From an uncultured Kineothrix sp. (GTDB lineage: Bacteria > Bacillota > Clostridia > Lachnospirales > Lachnospiraceae): DNA of 64,000 nt. Of the stretch, positions 1 through 8,518 are shown one piece after another (the stretch's first letter is position 1; the number at the start of each line of letters is the position of its first letter). Below the pieces are notes generated by a model. That model worked only from the letters and a program-made list of their open reading frames with translations. It had not been told where the DNA came from and ran no database searches. The stretch lies in the NCBI GenBank assembly GCA_910587275.1, contig CAJUMD010000002.1, forward strand, positions 1 to 64,000, read 5' to 3'. Both the position numbers and the translations under genes were made by a program.

Positions 1-1
1 T

Positions 2-1018
2 GAGACGAATGTATTCCAGTTGTTTGTCAAGGACATCCGTCCGCTTCAGCTTGTGGATAACGTACTGTTGGCAATGGGTGTGCTTCCCCTTTATTTCTAT
101 ATGGAGGAAGCATATCATGTGTTTGAAAATCAGGCGATCCGTATTTTGTGCGGGCTGGATGCCGTTTTTTTCGTGGGAATCACGTTCCTGCACATGACAG
201 GGTATTCGGACTTTCATCAGACGCAGAACGGTACGGTGTTAAATTACGGGTTGGTGAGCCTGCTTTTGGGCGGGTATATCGTGCGTGATATTTTGGGCAG
301 GCGGAAGGAGAAAACAGGACGCTTTTACCGGCGGATGCAGACCATCGGCATTACCTGCCTGTGTGTTGGTATTTTTGTGGATTTTTTAAGGTATATGCTG
401 TCGGATGTCCTTGACCGGGCACTGACCATCCGTGTGGGACTTTTGCTGTTTATCTTAAGTTTCGGTTCTGGGAACCTGTACCGGCTTTACGAATTGATTA
501 AGCAGGGATATCAGACGGAATTTATCAGCCGCCTTGCATATGTGGACGGACTGACCGAGGTGGGGAACCGCACGGCTTATATCGAAAAAAAGGAAGAACT
601 GCTTACCATGGAAAACCGTGAGGGACTTGCGGTCGCCATGTTTGACGTAAACAATTTAAAGAAAGTAAACGATACGATGGGACATGGCGCAGGGGACGAA
701 CTGATTAAGGAAAGCGCAAGGATTATCCAGCGTTCATTTGGCAGCCTGGGGACGGTGTACCGGATTGGCGGGGATGAGTTCGTGGTATTGTTCCAGTCGG
801 AGCACCCGGAAAGTTCTTACCGGAAAGCGAAGCAGCTTTTTGAGGAGGAGCTGGCGCGCTGTAATGAAAAAGGCGGTCATCCCTTTGTGATTTCCATTGC
901 CCATGGGTATGCTTACTGCGGGAAAACGAAACAGGAGGATATCGAAGGACTGGAAAAACAGGCGGACCAAAGAATGTACCAGAACAAAAGGGAAATGAAA
1001 CTGGCATACGCGCAGTAA
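2..1018 (+). CDS. Membrane-bound diguanylate cyclase (GGDEF), 5' partial
   Basis: The reading frame is open to the left edge, so the true start lies outside the window. The visible N-terminal part is a run of hydrophobic helices resembling a multi-pass membrane sensor region. The C-terminal part from about base 520 is a GGDEF domain, which condenses two GTP into cyclic di-GMP. The signature GGDEF is intact (bases 767-781), as is the upstream DVNNLKKVNDTMGH segment. I see no RxxD inhibitory site five residues before the signature, so product inhibition may be absent. The gene stops 8 bases before the GH5 gene and lies two genes upstream of a PilZ-bearing cellulose synthase. It is therefore probably the local supplier of the activating cyclic di-GMP. 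The ligand sensed by the membrane part cannot be read from the sequence. Confidence 0.85.
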   Translation, partial: ETNVFQLFVKDIRPLQLVDNVLLAMGVLPLYFYMEEAYHVFENQAIRILCGLDAVFFVGITFLHMTGYSDFHQTQNGTVLNYGLVSLLLGGYIVRDILGRRKEKTGRFYRRMQTIGITCLCVGIFVDFLRYMLSDVLDRALTIRVGLLLFILSFGSGNLYRLYELIKQGYQTEFISRLAYVDGLTEVGNRTAYIEKKEELLTMENREGLAVAMFDVNNLKKVNDTMGHGAGDELIKESARIIQRSFGSLGTVYRIGGDEFVVLFQSEHPESSYRKAKQLFEEELARCNEKGGHPFVISIAHGYAYCGKTKQEDIEGLEKQADQRMYQNKREMKLAYAQ

Positions 1019-1026
1019 ACGGTAGT

Positions 1027-2220
1027 ATGGGGTATGGAATGAAAGAATACAGCAGGGCGGGAAACATACGGCAGTCGGTGGAAAGTGCAAACAAATGGTG
1101 GAAGACGGGTCTGTCATGGGTCCGTTTTTCCGTTGCGGCGTATTTGGCGGCGTTGTGTTTGTGCGGATGCGGGAAAGGGGAGGAACCTCCGGAATATTTG
1201 GAATACGAAACGGGAGGCGAGGACATGGTTTTTGCGAGGCAGCTTGGGATGGGCTGGAATTTGGGGAATTCCCTGGAATCGGTCTGTGAAGACGGAAGGT
1301 ATGCGGGAAATGCCCTGGAGCTTTACTGGCAGAATCCGGCCACCACAAAAGAAATGATTGATGAGGTGCGCAGCGCGGGCTTTACCCTGCTGCGTATTCC
1401 CGTGACATGGGAAGGTCATATGGACAGTCAGGGAAACATTGACGGGGAATGGCTTGCCAGGGTAAAAGAAGTCGTGGATTACGGAATGGAAAACGGGATG
1501 TATGTGATTTTAAATGCCCACCATGATACCTGGTTTGAACCGGTGCCGGAGAATGAGGAAAATGCGGTAAGGAAGATGGAGGAGGTCTGGCGCCAAATTG
1601 GGGAATATTTCGCGGCGTATGATAATCATCTGTTATTTGAAGGGATGAACGAACCGCGCTGGATTGGTTCGCCGGAGGAATGGATTGGGGGCAGCGCCGG
1701 GACGGCAGCCATCGTGAACCGGTTAAACCAGGTGTTCGTGGATACGGTCAGGGGACAGGGCGGCAATAACGCACAACGCTACCTTTTGGTGGCCACTTAC
1801 GGCAATTCCGTGGAGGAATGCGCGCTGGAGTGGTTTACCATGCCGGAAGGGAAACATTTAATCGTTACGGTACACGCCTACCTTCCTTACAGATTTGCCA
1901 TGGATGTCCAGGGAACGGGAACATGGGGGAAAGAAGGGGCAGGAGAGCTGGAGACAGTCATGGAACGGCTGGGGCAGCGGTTTGTGGCAAACGGGATTCC
2001 CGTGCTGATCGGGGAATTCGGTGCCGTTGATAAGGGCAATACCAAAGAACGGCTGCAGTGGCTGGAAGATTATATGGATGCGGCAGGGAAGCACCGGATA
2101 GGGCTTGTTTGGTGGGATGAGGGCGGACGGTCCGGGGAGACTTACGGCCGGTTCCGTATTTTTGACAGGGAGCGTCTGGAATGGCTGTTCCCGGAAATAA
2201 GGGATGCGCTGGTGCGGTAA
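1027..2220 (+). CDS. GH5 endoglucanase (cellulase) of cellulose locus, lipoprotein-like
   Basis: This is a glycoside hydrolase family 5 protein of 397 residues. A basic N-terminus and one hydrophobic segment end in a Cys-rich LCLCGC stretch, which suggests a lipid-anchored or membrane-tethered extracellular enzyme. The lipobox is not canonical. GH5 marks visible in the protein are GWNLGNSLE near the start of the barrel, the acid/base Glu in NEPRW (about residue 209) and the nucleophile Glu in GEFGA (about residue 330). Cellulase genes next to cellulose synthases (BcsZ in Gram-negatives, CcsZ in Clostridioides) trim or release nascent beta-1,4-glucan, and that role is inferred here. ATG at 1027 and at 1039 are both possible starts. 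The second has a GGGGT purine stretch upstream. Confidence 0.85.
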   Translation: MGYGMKEYSRAGNIRQSVESANKWWKTGLSWVRFSVAAYLAALCLCGCGKGEEPPEYLEYETGGEDMVFARQLGMGWNLGNSLESVCEDGRYAGNALELYWQNPATTKEMIDEVRSAGFTLLRIPVTWEGHMDSQGNIDGEWLARVKEVVDYGMENGMYVILNAHHDTWFEPVPENEENAVRKMEEVWRQIGEYFAAYDNHLLFEGMNEPRWIGSPEEWIGGSAGTAAIVNRLNQVFVDTVRGQGGNNAQRYLLVATYGNSVEECALEWFTMPEGKHLIVTVHAYLPYRFAMDVQGTGTWGKEGAGELETVMERLGQRFVANGIPVLIGEFGAVDKGNTKERLQWLEDYMDAAGKHRIGLVWWDEGGRSGETYGRFRIFDRERLEWLFPEIRDALVR

Positions 2221-2292
2221 AGGGGAAGGACATGCAGGTATGCCGTATGGCATGTTTTCCGGTGAAAGACAGGAAGCGGAGGGTGTGGGTAT

Positions 2293-4644
2293 ATGGGAAA
2301 AAGGAAGAAAAGGCACGCGGAAGGCGGGAAATGGACTGGGTATAAAAACAGGGCATGGCTGGTGTTTAATATCGGCTGGACCACGGTTTACCTGCTATGG
2401 AGGACATTTCGTACCCTGCCGTTGGAATTCGGACTGGTATCGGCGGTGGCTGGAATCTCCCTGCTGGTGGTGGAAATCCTCGGTATGCTGGAAGCGTTTG
2501 TCCACTATTTTAATATGAACCGGATTGAAAACCACGAGGTACCCATTGTGCCCTGGGAGGAGTATCCGGACGTGGATGTCTTTATTGCCACTTACAACGA
2601 GCCGCCGGAGCTTTTGTATAAGACCATTAACGGCTGTGTGCATATGGAGTATCCCGACAAAAACAAAGTACATATTTACCTGTGCGATGACGGGAAACGC
2701 CCGGAGATGCGGGAACTGGCGCAGCGGATGGGGATACATTATCTGGACAGGGAAGACCATGAGGGCGCAAAGGCCGGAAACTTAAACCATGCCATGTCCG
2801 TAACCCATTCCCCGTTAATTGCCACGTTTGATGCCGATATGGTACCCCAAAGCAATTTTCTTTTGGTAATGGCGGCTTATTTTGTGGACCAGGAGATAAA
2901 AAACAGGGAATTGGAGGAAAAAGACCGGATTAAGCTGGGATTTATCCAGTCTCCCCAAAGTTTTTACAATCCCGATCTGTTCCAGTTTAATCTGTTTTCC
3001 GAGGGACGTATCCCCAATGAGCAGGATTATTTCTATAAGGATGTGCAGGTGGCGAGGAATAAAAGCAACAGTGTCATATACGGCGGCTCCAATACGCTGA
3101 TTTCCAGGGAAGCGCTGGAAGCGGTGGGCGGTTTTTACACAAAGAGCGTAACGGAGGATTTTGCTACCGGTATTTTGATTCAGAAAAAGGGGTATGTCTG
3201 CTATGCCATCAATACGGTACTGGCTTCCGGTCTGTCCCCTACGGATTTAAAGAGCCTGGTCAACCAAAGGATACGCTGGGCGCGGGGATGCATCCAAACG
3301 GGACGGAAGATGCATTTGGTATTTTCCCCCCATTTGCGTTTTGCGCAGAAGGCAAATTACCTGGCTTCCATTTGGTACTGGTATGCTTCCTGGAAGCGGC
3401 TGATTTATATTATGTCGCCGATTCTGTTCGCCGCCTTCGGGGTCATGGTGGTGAAATGTACGCTGGTGGAGGTGCTGGTTTTCTGGCTTCCCATGTATAT
3501 CAGCAGTAACGTATCACTTAAGATGATGAGCCGGAACATACGGACGACGAAGTGGACGAACCTGTATGAAACGGTTATTTTCCCGTTTATGCTGATTCCG
3601 GTTCTGATGGAAACCCTGTGCATAAAAATGAAAAAATTTAAAGTGACAAAGAAGGAGCGGTCGGAGGAAAACGGGCTGAAACGGTTTGCCTATGCCATTC
3701 CGCATTTTATCCTGATTGCCCTGTCCATCCTGGGAATCGTCAATTGTGTCCGGTGGACGTTCGATACCGGAAGAATCGATTATTTTGTCATTCTGTTTTG
3801 GCTGTTCTTAAACCTGTATAACCTTGTGATGTCCCTGTTCTTTATTTTAGGGCGGAAGGTGGTGCGCAATGCGGAACGCCAAAGGGCGCAGATAGATTGT
3901 AAGATAAAGACCGAATATGAGGAAGAATGGGGAAAGACGGTGGATATCTCCGAAAGCGGTGTTTCCGTGCTTTTGTCCTATCCCATGGATATCGATGAGG
4001 AAGAAACGGTGGAAATTTACCTAAACGACAGAAGGTATGAGGCGACCGTTACGGGAAAAGGTGTTTTGGTGGAAAATAGGGAGAAGAAGTGGAGGTATGT
4101 GTTCCAGGTGGTGGATTTGCTGGACAGCATGGCAGAATATATGCAGCTTGTGTATGACAGGGAACCGTCGCTGCCTACCAATTTGGACGAGTCCCTAAGC
4201 AGTTTCGACGACCTGCGCATCAATGTGAGCCGCAGGGTGTATTCCCAGACCTTTCAAAACAGAAGACGTGCGAGACTGCCGGTATGGCGTCATTTTACCA
4301 CGGACATGGAGCAGCAGGTCTACATCATGGATTTTAATTATGAATTCATTCTGCTTCGGAAGGAACTGCGGATGCCGATTATGTTTGCCATTGATTTAGG
4401 GGACGGGCTCAGGCTTGACTGTGCGTTTGACCGTGCCATAGACGGGGAAAAGAGTCTGTACCGGATTGAAAATTATAAGGAAATCCATGATGACCCGAAA
4501 CTCCATCTGCTGCTGAGCGGATGGGTGCAGCAGATGGTGGGGGCGGAGGGTCCCCATGAGAACAGGCATGTCTGTGAGCCGGTGAGCAACAAGAGACGGA
4601 GAATGACGGCGGAAGACGAGTTCTCGGAACTGGAATACCTGTAA
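2293..4644 (+). CDS. bcsA: Cellulose synthase catalytic subunit BcsA-like, PilZ-regulated
   Basis: This is a family 2 processive glycosyltransferase of 783 residues that polymerises UDP-glucose into beta-1,4-glucan and moves it through the membrane. Two N-terminal membrane helices (about residues 20-72) precede the cytoplasmic GT domain. The GT domain has the Asp of DDG (about 130), DAD (about 180), TED (about 287) and QRIRW (325-329). Several helices follow. A PilZ domain begins with RNAER (about 525) and carries DISESG (about 551-556), the RxxxR and DxSxxG cyclic di-GMP contacts. This is the same domain order as BcsA. The flanking diguanylate cyclase, cellulase and acetylation genes support the assignment. 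Another beta-glucan product cannot be excluded. Confidence 0.92.
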   Translation: MGKRKKRHAEGGKWTGYKNRAWLVFNIGWTTVYLLWRTFRTLPLEFGLVSAVAGISLLVVEILGMLEAFVHYFNMNRIENHEVPIVPWEEYPDVDVFIATYNEPPELLYKTINGCVHMEYPDKNKVHIYLCDDGKRPEMRELAQRMGIHYLDREDHEGAKAGNLNHAMSVTHSPLIATFDADMVPQSNFLLVMAAYFVDQEIKNRELEEKDRIKLGFIQSPQSFYNPDLFQFNLFSEGRIPNEQDYFYKDVQVARNKSNSVIYGGSNTLISREALEAVGGFYTKSVTEDFATGILIQKKGYVCYAINTVLASGLSPTDLKSLVNQRIRWARGCIQTGRKMHLVFSPHLRFAQKANYLASIWYWYASWKRLIYIMSPILFAAFGVMVVKCTLVEVLVFWLPMYISSNVSLKMMSRNIRTTKWTNLYETVIFPFMLIPVLMETLCIKMKKFKVTKKERSEENGLKRFAYAIPHFILIALSILGIVNCVRWTFDTGRIDYFVILFWLFLNLYNLVMSLFFILGRKVVRNAERQRAQIDCKIKTEYEEEWGKTVDISESGVSVLLSYPMDIDEEETVEIYLNDRRYEATVTGKGVLVENREKKWRYVFQVVDLLDSMAEYMQLVYDREPSLPTNLDESLSSFDDLRINVSRRVYSQTFQNRRRARLPVWRHFTTDMEQQVYIMDFNYEFILLRKELRMPIMFAIDLGDGLRLDCAFDRAIDGEKSLYRIENYKEIHDDPKLHLLLSGWVQQMVGAEGPHENRHVCEPVSNKRRRMTAEDEFSELEYL

Positions 4645-4654
4645 CAAACACGGA

Positions 4655-5869
4655 ATGAGAATGGGGATGGTGAGGAAAGTGGGCAATAAAACAGCGAAAT
4701 ATACGGAAAATACGGGAGGGAGTATTTGGAAACGCATCCTGCTTTTGGGGATGTCCGCTGTCTTTCTCCTTTCTTACGGGAACGTGCGGGTACATGCCGC
4801 GAAAAAAGGGCAGACCGTACAGATGGATTTCTCGGACATGGTGGGAAGCACGGATGATATTGCGGGGGGAACGATTACGCCTACCCTTGCATATGCGGAG
4901 GAAATCGATCTCCTGCGCCTGCGTTTCCAGACCATCGGATACCCGGAGCGGTATTATACGGCAACTGCCTTTAAGAACGTGGATATGGAGCTGGAGGGGT
5001 ACCAGGGTATCGAGTTCCATGTGGAGAACCATCAGGATACCCCGGTCCGGATGAACTTTGCGTTTTCGCTGGAGAACGGGAAGACGGCTGCTGCGGGAAA
5101 CGGGTATTATGTCCGGTTAAAAAGCACGGAGTCGGATTACGCTAAGGTGGAATACGGCTGTTTCGATTTGCCGGGGAAGTTTAACGGGACGGTGGAAATC
5201 CCGTTTGACGTGCTGAAATACCAGGAGCTTTCCGTAAATGAAGTATCGGTGGACCGGATTTGGGGATATGGATTTATCTGCGTCGTGGAGGCAGGGGAAC
5301 GTTTTGACGTCACCCTGTCCGGTTTGAAACTGCTGACCCCCCAGGAAACCACGGGGGCGGATACCCCCGGTATGCTGATGATTATGGGGGATGAACGGGC
5401 GCTGCGTTCCAGCATCGGGGAGAGCCAGACAAAATACCGTTGCGAAGTGTATAATATGCTGGGGGAAAGCGAAGAAACGGAAGCGGAATTTTTCATGGGG
5501 AATGCGTTCGGGACGGAGGAAGGCGGAAATGGGGGCGAAGCAAGGGCATGGATCAGTACGGACGGTATCCTTACCGTAGACTACCGGTGTGATGCGGATG
5601 TACTGGAAATCGGTGCGCGGACGGCGGACGGCAGGGTTGCCTATAAACAGGTGGAGCTGTACGAATCGTGGACGAACATCACCAGCACGGAGAGCGGATA
5701 TAATGCGTCGATTGCAAGGCCGGAGCAGATCGCCCCTGTCGTGACAAACATGGATATCCTGCAGCATCCCACGCTGCTTTGGCGGGTGAGGGAAATCCTG
5801 TTGGGTGCGGCGGTCATTTTCATGCTTTGGTACCTGATATTGAGAAGAAAGAGCAGGAGGGGAAGGTAA
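4655..5869 (+). CDS. Membrane-anchored cellulose synthase partner (BcsB position)
   Basis: The protein has 404 residues, with an N-terminal signal or anchor helix (about residues 26-46, ending near VHA) and a C-terminal transmembrane helix followed by a basic tail. The body between is predicted extracytoplasmic and beta-rich. That topology matches BcsB, which guides the glucan after the BcsA channel. However, it is much shorter than proteobacterial BcsB and I recognise no shared motif. It follows the synthase by 10 bases and precedes the acyltransferase by one base, so co-translation is likely. The role as a synthase partner, like the ccsB product of clostridial cellulose loci, is inferred from position and topology. 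Several ATG codons lie near the start, so the exact start is uncertain. Confidence 0.6.
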   Translation: MRMGMVRKVGNKTAKYTENTGGSIWKRILLLGMSAVFLLSYGNVRVHAAKKGQTVQMDFSDMVGSTDDIAGGTITPTLAYAEEIDLLRLRFQTIGYPERYYTATAFKNVDMELEGYQGIEFHVENHQDTPVRMNFAFSLENGKTAAAGNGYYVRLKSTESDYAKVEYGCFDLPGKFNGTVEIPFDVLKYQELSVNEVSVDRIWGYGFICVVEAGERFDVTLSGLKLLTPQETTGADTPGMLMIMGDERALRSSIGESQTKYRCEVYNMLGESEETEAEFFMGNAFGTEEGGNGGEARAWISTDGILTVDYRCDADVLEIGARTADGRVAYKQVELYESWTNITSTESGYNASIARPEQIAPVVTNMDILQHPTLLWRVREILLGAAVIFMLWYLILRRKSRRGR

Positions 5870-5870
5870 T

Positions 5871-7289
5871 ATGCTGTTTTCCAGTGTGGTATTTTTATTT
5901 TATTTTCTTCCGGTGGTTTTGGTGCTGTATTACCTGTTCCGTAACCAGATACCGGTAAAAAACGGGATTCTTTTGGTGGCAAGCCTGTTTTTCTATGCAT
6001 GGGGGGAACCGTGGTTTGTGCTGGTCATGATTGCTTCCATCTTCGGGAATTACCTTTTGGCGCTTTTCGTGGACCGTTACAGGGAGGAAAAGGCGGCGAA
6101 ATGGATTTTGGTTTTGGCGGTCATTCTGAATATCGGGCTGCTGTTCGTCTTTAAATATCTGGATTTTTTTATCCGGAATATTTCTGCTGCAACGGGGAAG
6201 GAGCTGCCGCTTACGAATTTGGCGCTTCCTATCGGAATTTCCTTTTTTACGTTCCAGGCACTTTCCTATGTGGTGGACGTGTACCGCAGGCAGGGGCGGG
6301 TGCAGAGGAACCTGTTTTATGTGGCGCTGTACATTGCATTTTTCCCCCAGTTGATTGCGGGACCCATTGTGCGCTATTCTACCATCGATGAGCAAATCCG
6401 GTCGAGGAAGGAGACATGGAACAAATTTTCCGTGGGGGTCTGCCGGTTTATCGCGGGGCTTGGGAAGAAGGTGCTGCTTTCCAATAATTTTGCCATCGTG
6501 GCGGACCGGATTTTTGACAATTACCAGCAGGGCGGTATGCCGGTGACACTGGCATGGATAGGCGCCATTGCATATACGATGCAGATTCTGTTTGACTTTT
6601 CGGGTTATTCGGATATGGCAATCGGGCTGGGGCTGATGTTCGGTTTTAAATTCGAAGAAAACTTTAATTATCCGTACATATCCCGTTCCATCGGGGAATT
6701 TTGGCGCAGGTGGCATATTTCCCTGTCCACGTGGTTTAAGGAGTACATTTATTTTCCTTTGGGCGGTTCCAAGGTGAAAAACATGGATATCGTGATCCGC
6801 AATATGCTGGTGGTTTGGCTGTGCACGGGATTTTGGCACGGTGCGGAATGGACGTTTGTGGTTTGGGGGCTTTTGAATTTCATGTTCCTGGTCATCGAGC
6901 GGTTTACGGATTTGGAGAACCGGACGGGTCACGGAATCCTGCGCTGGTGTTATACCATGTTCATCGTGAACCTCGGATGGGTGATTTTCCGTGCGGAGAA
7001 TCTGGTGTATGCGGGGAATTATATCCGCTGCATGTTCGGGCTGGACGGGAGCGGCTTTTTCAGCGATTATGCATGGATGTACGTACGGGAATACGGAATT
7101 TTCTTTGTCGTCGGTGCATTTTTCTGTGTACCCATCGGAAGACGGAGCAATTACCTGATTGTGCAGGAGAAAATGGGGACGGACATCATCGATGTCTTTT
7201 ATCCGGTCATTATGATGGGGATTTTCTTAATCTGCGTTACTTATCTGGTGAAGGGCAGCTACAATCCTTTTATATACTTTAACTTTTAA
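5871..7289 (+). CDS. MBOAT-family polysaccharide O-acyltransferase (AlgI-like)
   Basis: This is a multi-pass membrane protein of 472 residues in the MBOAT family. Recognisable blocks are RRWHISLSTWFKEYIYFPLG and the catalytic-His segment GFWHGAEW (His near residue 323). Relatives such as AlgI and WssH pass acetyl groups across the membrane for O-acetylation of exported polysaccharides. Its place between the BcsB-like gene and a DHHW/AlgX-like gene predicts acetylation of the cellulose-type polymer. The start has a good GGGGAAGG site. I saw no missing key residue. Confidence 0.9.
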   Translation: MLFSSVVFLFYFLPVVLVLYYLFRNQIPVKNGILLVASLFFYAWGEPWFVLVMIASIFGNYLLALFVDRYREEKAAKWILVLAVILNIGLLFVFKYLDFFIRNISAATGKELPLTNLALPIGISFFTFQALSYVVDVYRRQGRVQRNLFYVALYIAFFPQLIAGPIVRYSTIDEQIRSRKETWNKFSVGVCRFIAGLGKKVLLSNNFAIVADRIFDNYQQGGMPVTLAWIGAIAYTMQILFDFSGYSDMAIGLGLMFGFKFEENFNYPYISRSIGEFWRRWHISLSTWFKEYIYFPLGGSKVKNMDIVIRNMLVVWLCTGFWHGAEWTFVVWGLLNFMFLVIERFTDLENRTGHGILRWCYTMFIVNLGWVIFRAENLVYAGNYIRCMFGLDGSGFFSDYAWMYVREYGIFFVVGAFFCVPIGRRSNYLIVQEKMGTDIIDVFYPVIMMGIFLICVTYLVKGSYNPFIYFNF

Positions 7290-7310
7290 GGACGGGAAAG
7301 GGGCAGTGCT

Positions 7311-8516
7311 ATGTTGACAAGGTTAATTGAAAAGAAACGCATGACGGCGTTTTTGTTCGTTCTGTTCCTGTTAGTGTTTTCCGCGGTCAATATGCGGAAG
7401 GAACTTCCCATTTTGGGACAGGCGGTGAAGGAATGGTGGGACGGCGGCGGTGACCTTGGGGAACTGGTGGCAGGGGTGAATTCCGCCATAGAGGAAAATG
7501 TGTTCGGAAGGTACGGTTTCATCGATGCCTACGGGTATCTCCAGCTTCTGCTTGGCAAGGAGGAGGAATCCAATTTTGAAGTGGTGAAGGATACGGAAGG
7601 GAAGCTGCATTATACTTATTTTGCGGAAGAAATCAATGATACTTCCGAGCTGGTGGAACGGGTGGCGGACCTGTCCGGTATTTTGGAAGAGGAAGGGTGC
7701 GAACTTCTTTATATTATGCCGCCGGAGAAATTCATCCTTGGGCATACGCAGTTTTCCGAAGGACTTCCTTATCATATGGTGAACGAGACGGCGGATGATT
7801 TCCTGGCGCAGTTGGAGGATGAGGGTATTTCTTTTTTGGACTTGCGGGATTATCTGGCAGGGAGCGGTTTGGACATGTCGGAAGTGTTTTTTACCACCGA
7901 CCACCACTGGCGGATTGAGACGGCTTTTTGGGCGGCATCCCAGTTCTGTGACTGGATGGGGGAAACCTATGGGGAGGAAATGGATTCCGATGGTTATTAT
8001 AAGGATAAAGAACATTATAATTTCGTGACATATAAGGATGTGTGCCTTGGCTCCATGGGAAGAAAGACGGGAAGACTTTATACGGAAGTGGATGATTTCA
8101 CGCTGATTTTCCCAAAGTTTAATACGAATTACCGGTATGTAAACAGTATTTCGGATTTGGAGTTTACCGGGCGGTTTGAGGAAGCGCTGATTGCCACCCC
8201 GGTCATTTGGGAAAGCGGGGACCCCTACGATACGGATTTATACGGCACATACCTGTATGGGAATCCGGGTTTTTCCCATATCGAGAACCTGGACCGGCCG
8301 GACGGGATACGCATCTGCATGATTAAGGATTCTTTTGCGGTGCCGTTTGCGGCGTTTGCTTCTTTGCGGTGCGGGAGTATTGACTTGATTGATCCGAGGG
8401 CTTTTGAGGGGGATTATTTGGAAACCCTGAAGGAAGGGGAATATGATTACGTGATTTTAATGTTTTCGCCGCAGAATCTGGTGGATGAGTTTTTCCCGTT
8501 CTGCAAAGAGGAGTGA
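7311..8516 (+). CDS. DHHW/AlgX-AlgJ-like SGNH acetyltransferase partner
   Basis: This 401-residue protein has one N-terminal membrane helix and an extracytoplasmic domain of the DHHW (AlgX/AlgJ) type. The family motif is visible as TTDHHW (about residue 195). A Ser-bearing block, KDSFAVPF (about 338-345), sits where the SGNH nucleophile is expected. In alginate and cellulose acetylation systems such proteins accept acetyl groups from the MBOAT partner and move them to the glycan outside the cell. The gene directly follows that partner and ends the polysaccharide operon. Its stop codon lies just before the MATE start. Confidence 0.82.
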   Translation: MLTRLIEKKRMTAFLFVLFLLVFSAVNMRKELPILGQAVKEWWDGGGDLGELVAGVNSAIEENVFGRYGFIDAYGYLQLLLGKEEESNFEVVKDTEGKLHYTYFAEEINDTSELVERVADLSGILEEEGCELLYIMPPEKFILGHTQFSEGLPYHMVNETADDFLAQLEDEGISFLDLRDYLAGSGLDMSEVFFTTDHHWRIETAFWAASQFCDWMGETYGEEMDSDGYYKDKEHYNFVTYKDVCLGSMGRKTGRLYTEVDDFTLIFPKFNTNYRYVNSISDLEFTGRFEEALIATPVIWESGDPYDTDLYGTYLYGNPGFSHIENLDRPDGIRICMIKDSFAVPFAAFASLRCGSIDLIDPRAFEGDYLETLKEGEYDYVILMFSPQNLVDEFFPFCKEE

Positions 8517-8518
8517 GC

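Noticed and set aside
5895..6932. Long minus-strand open frame of 345 residues opposite the MBOAT gene
   Set aside because: It is rich in Pro, His, Arg and Gln without any domain, as expected of an antisense shadow of a GC-rich membrane protein gene.
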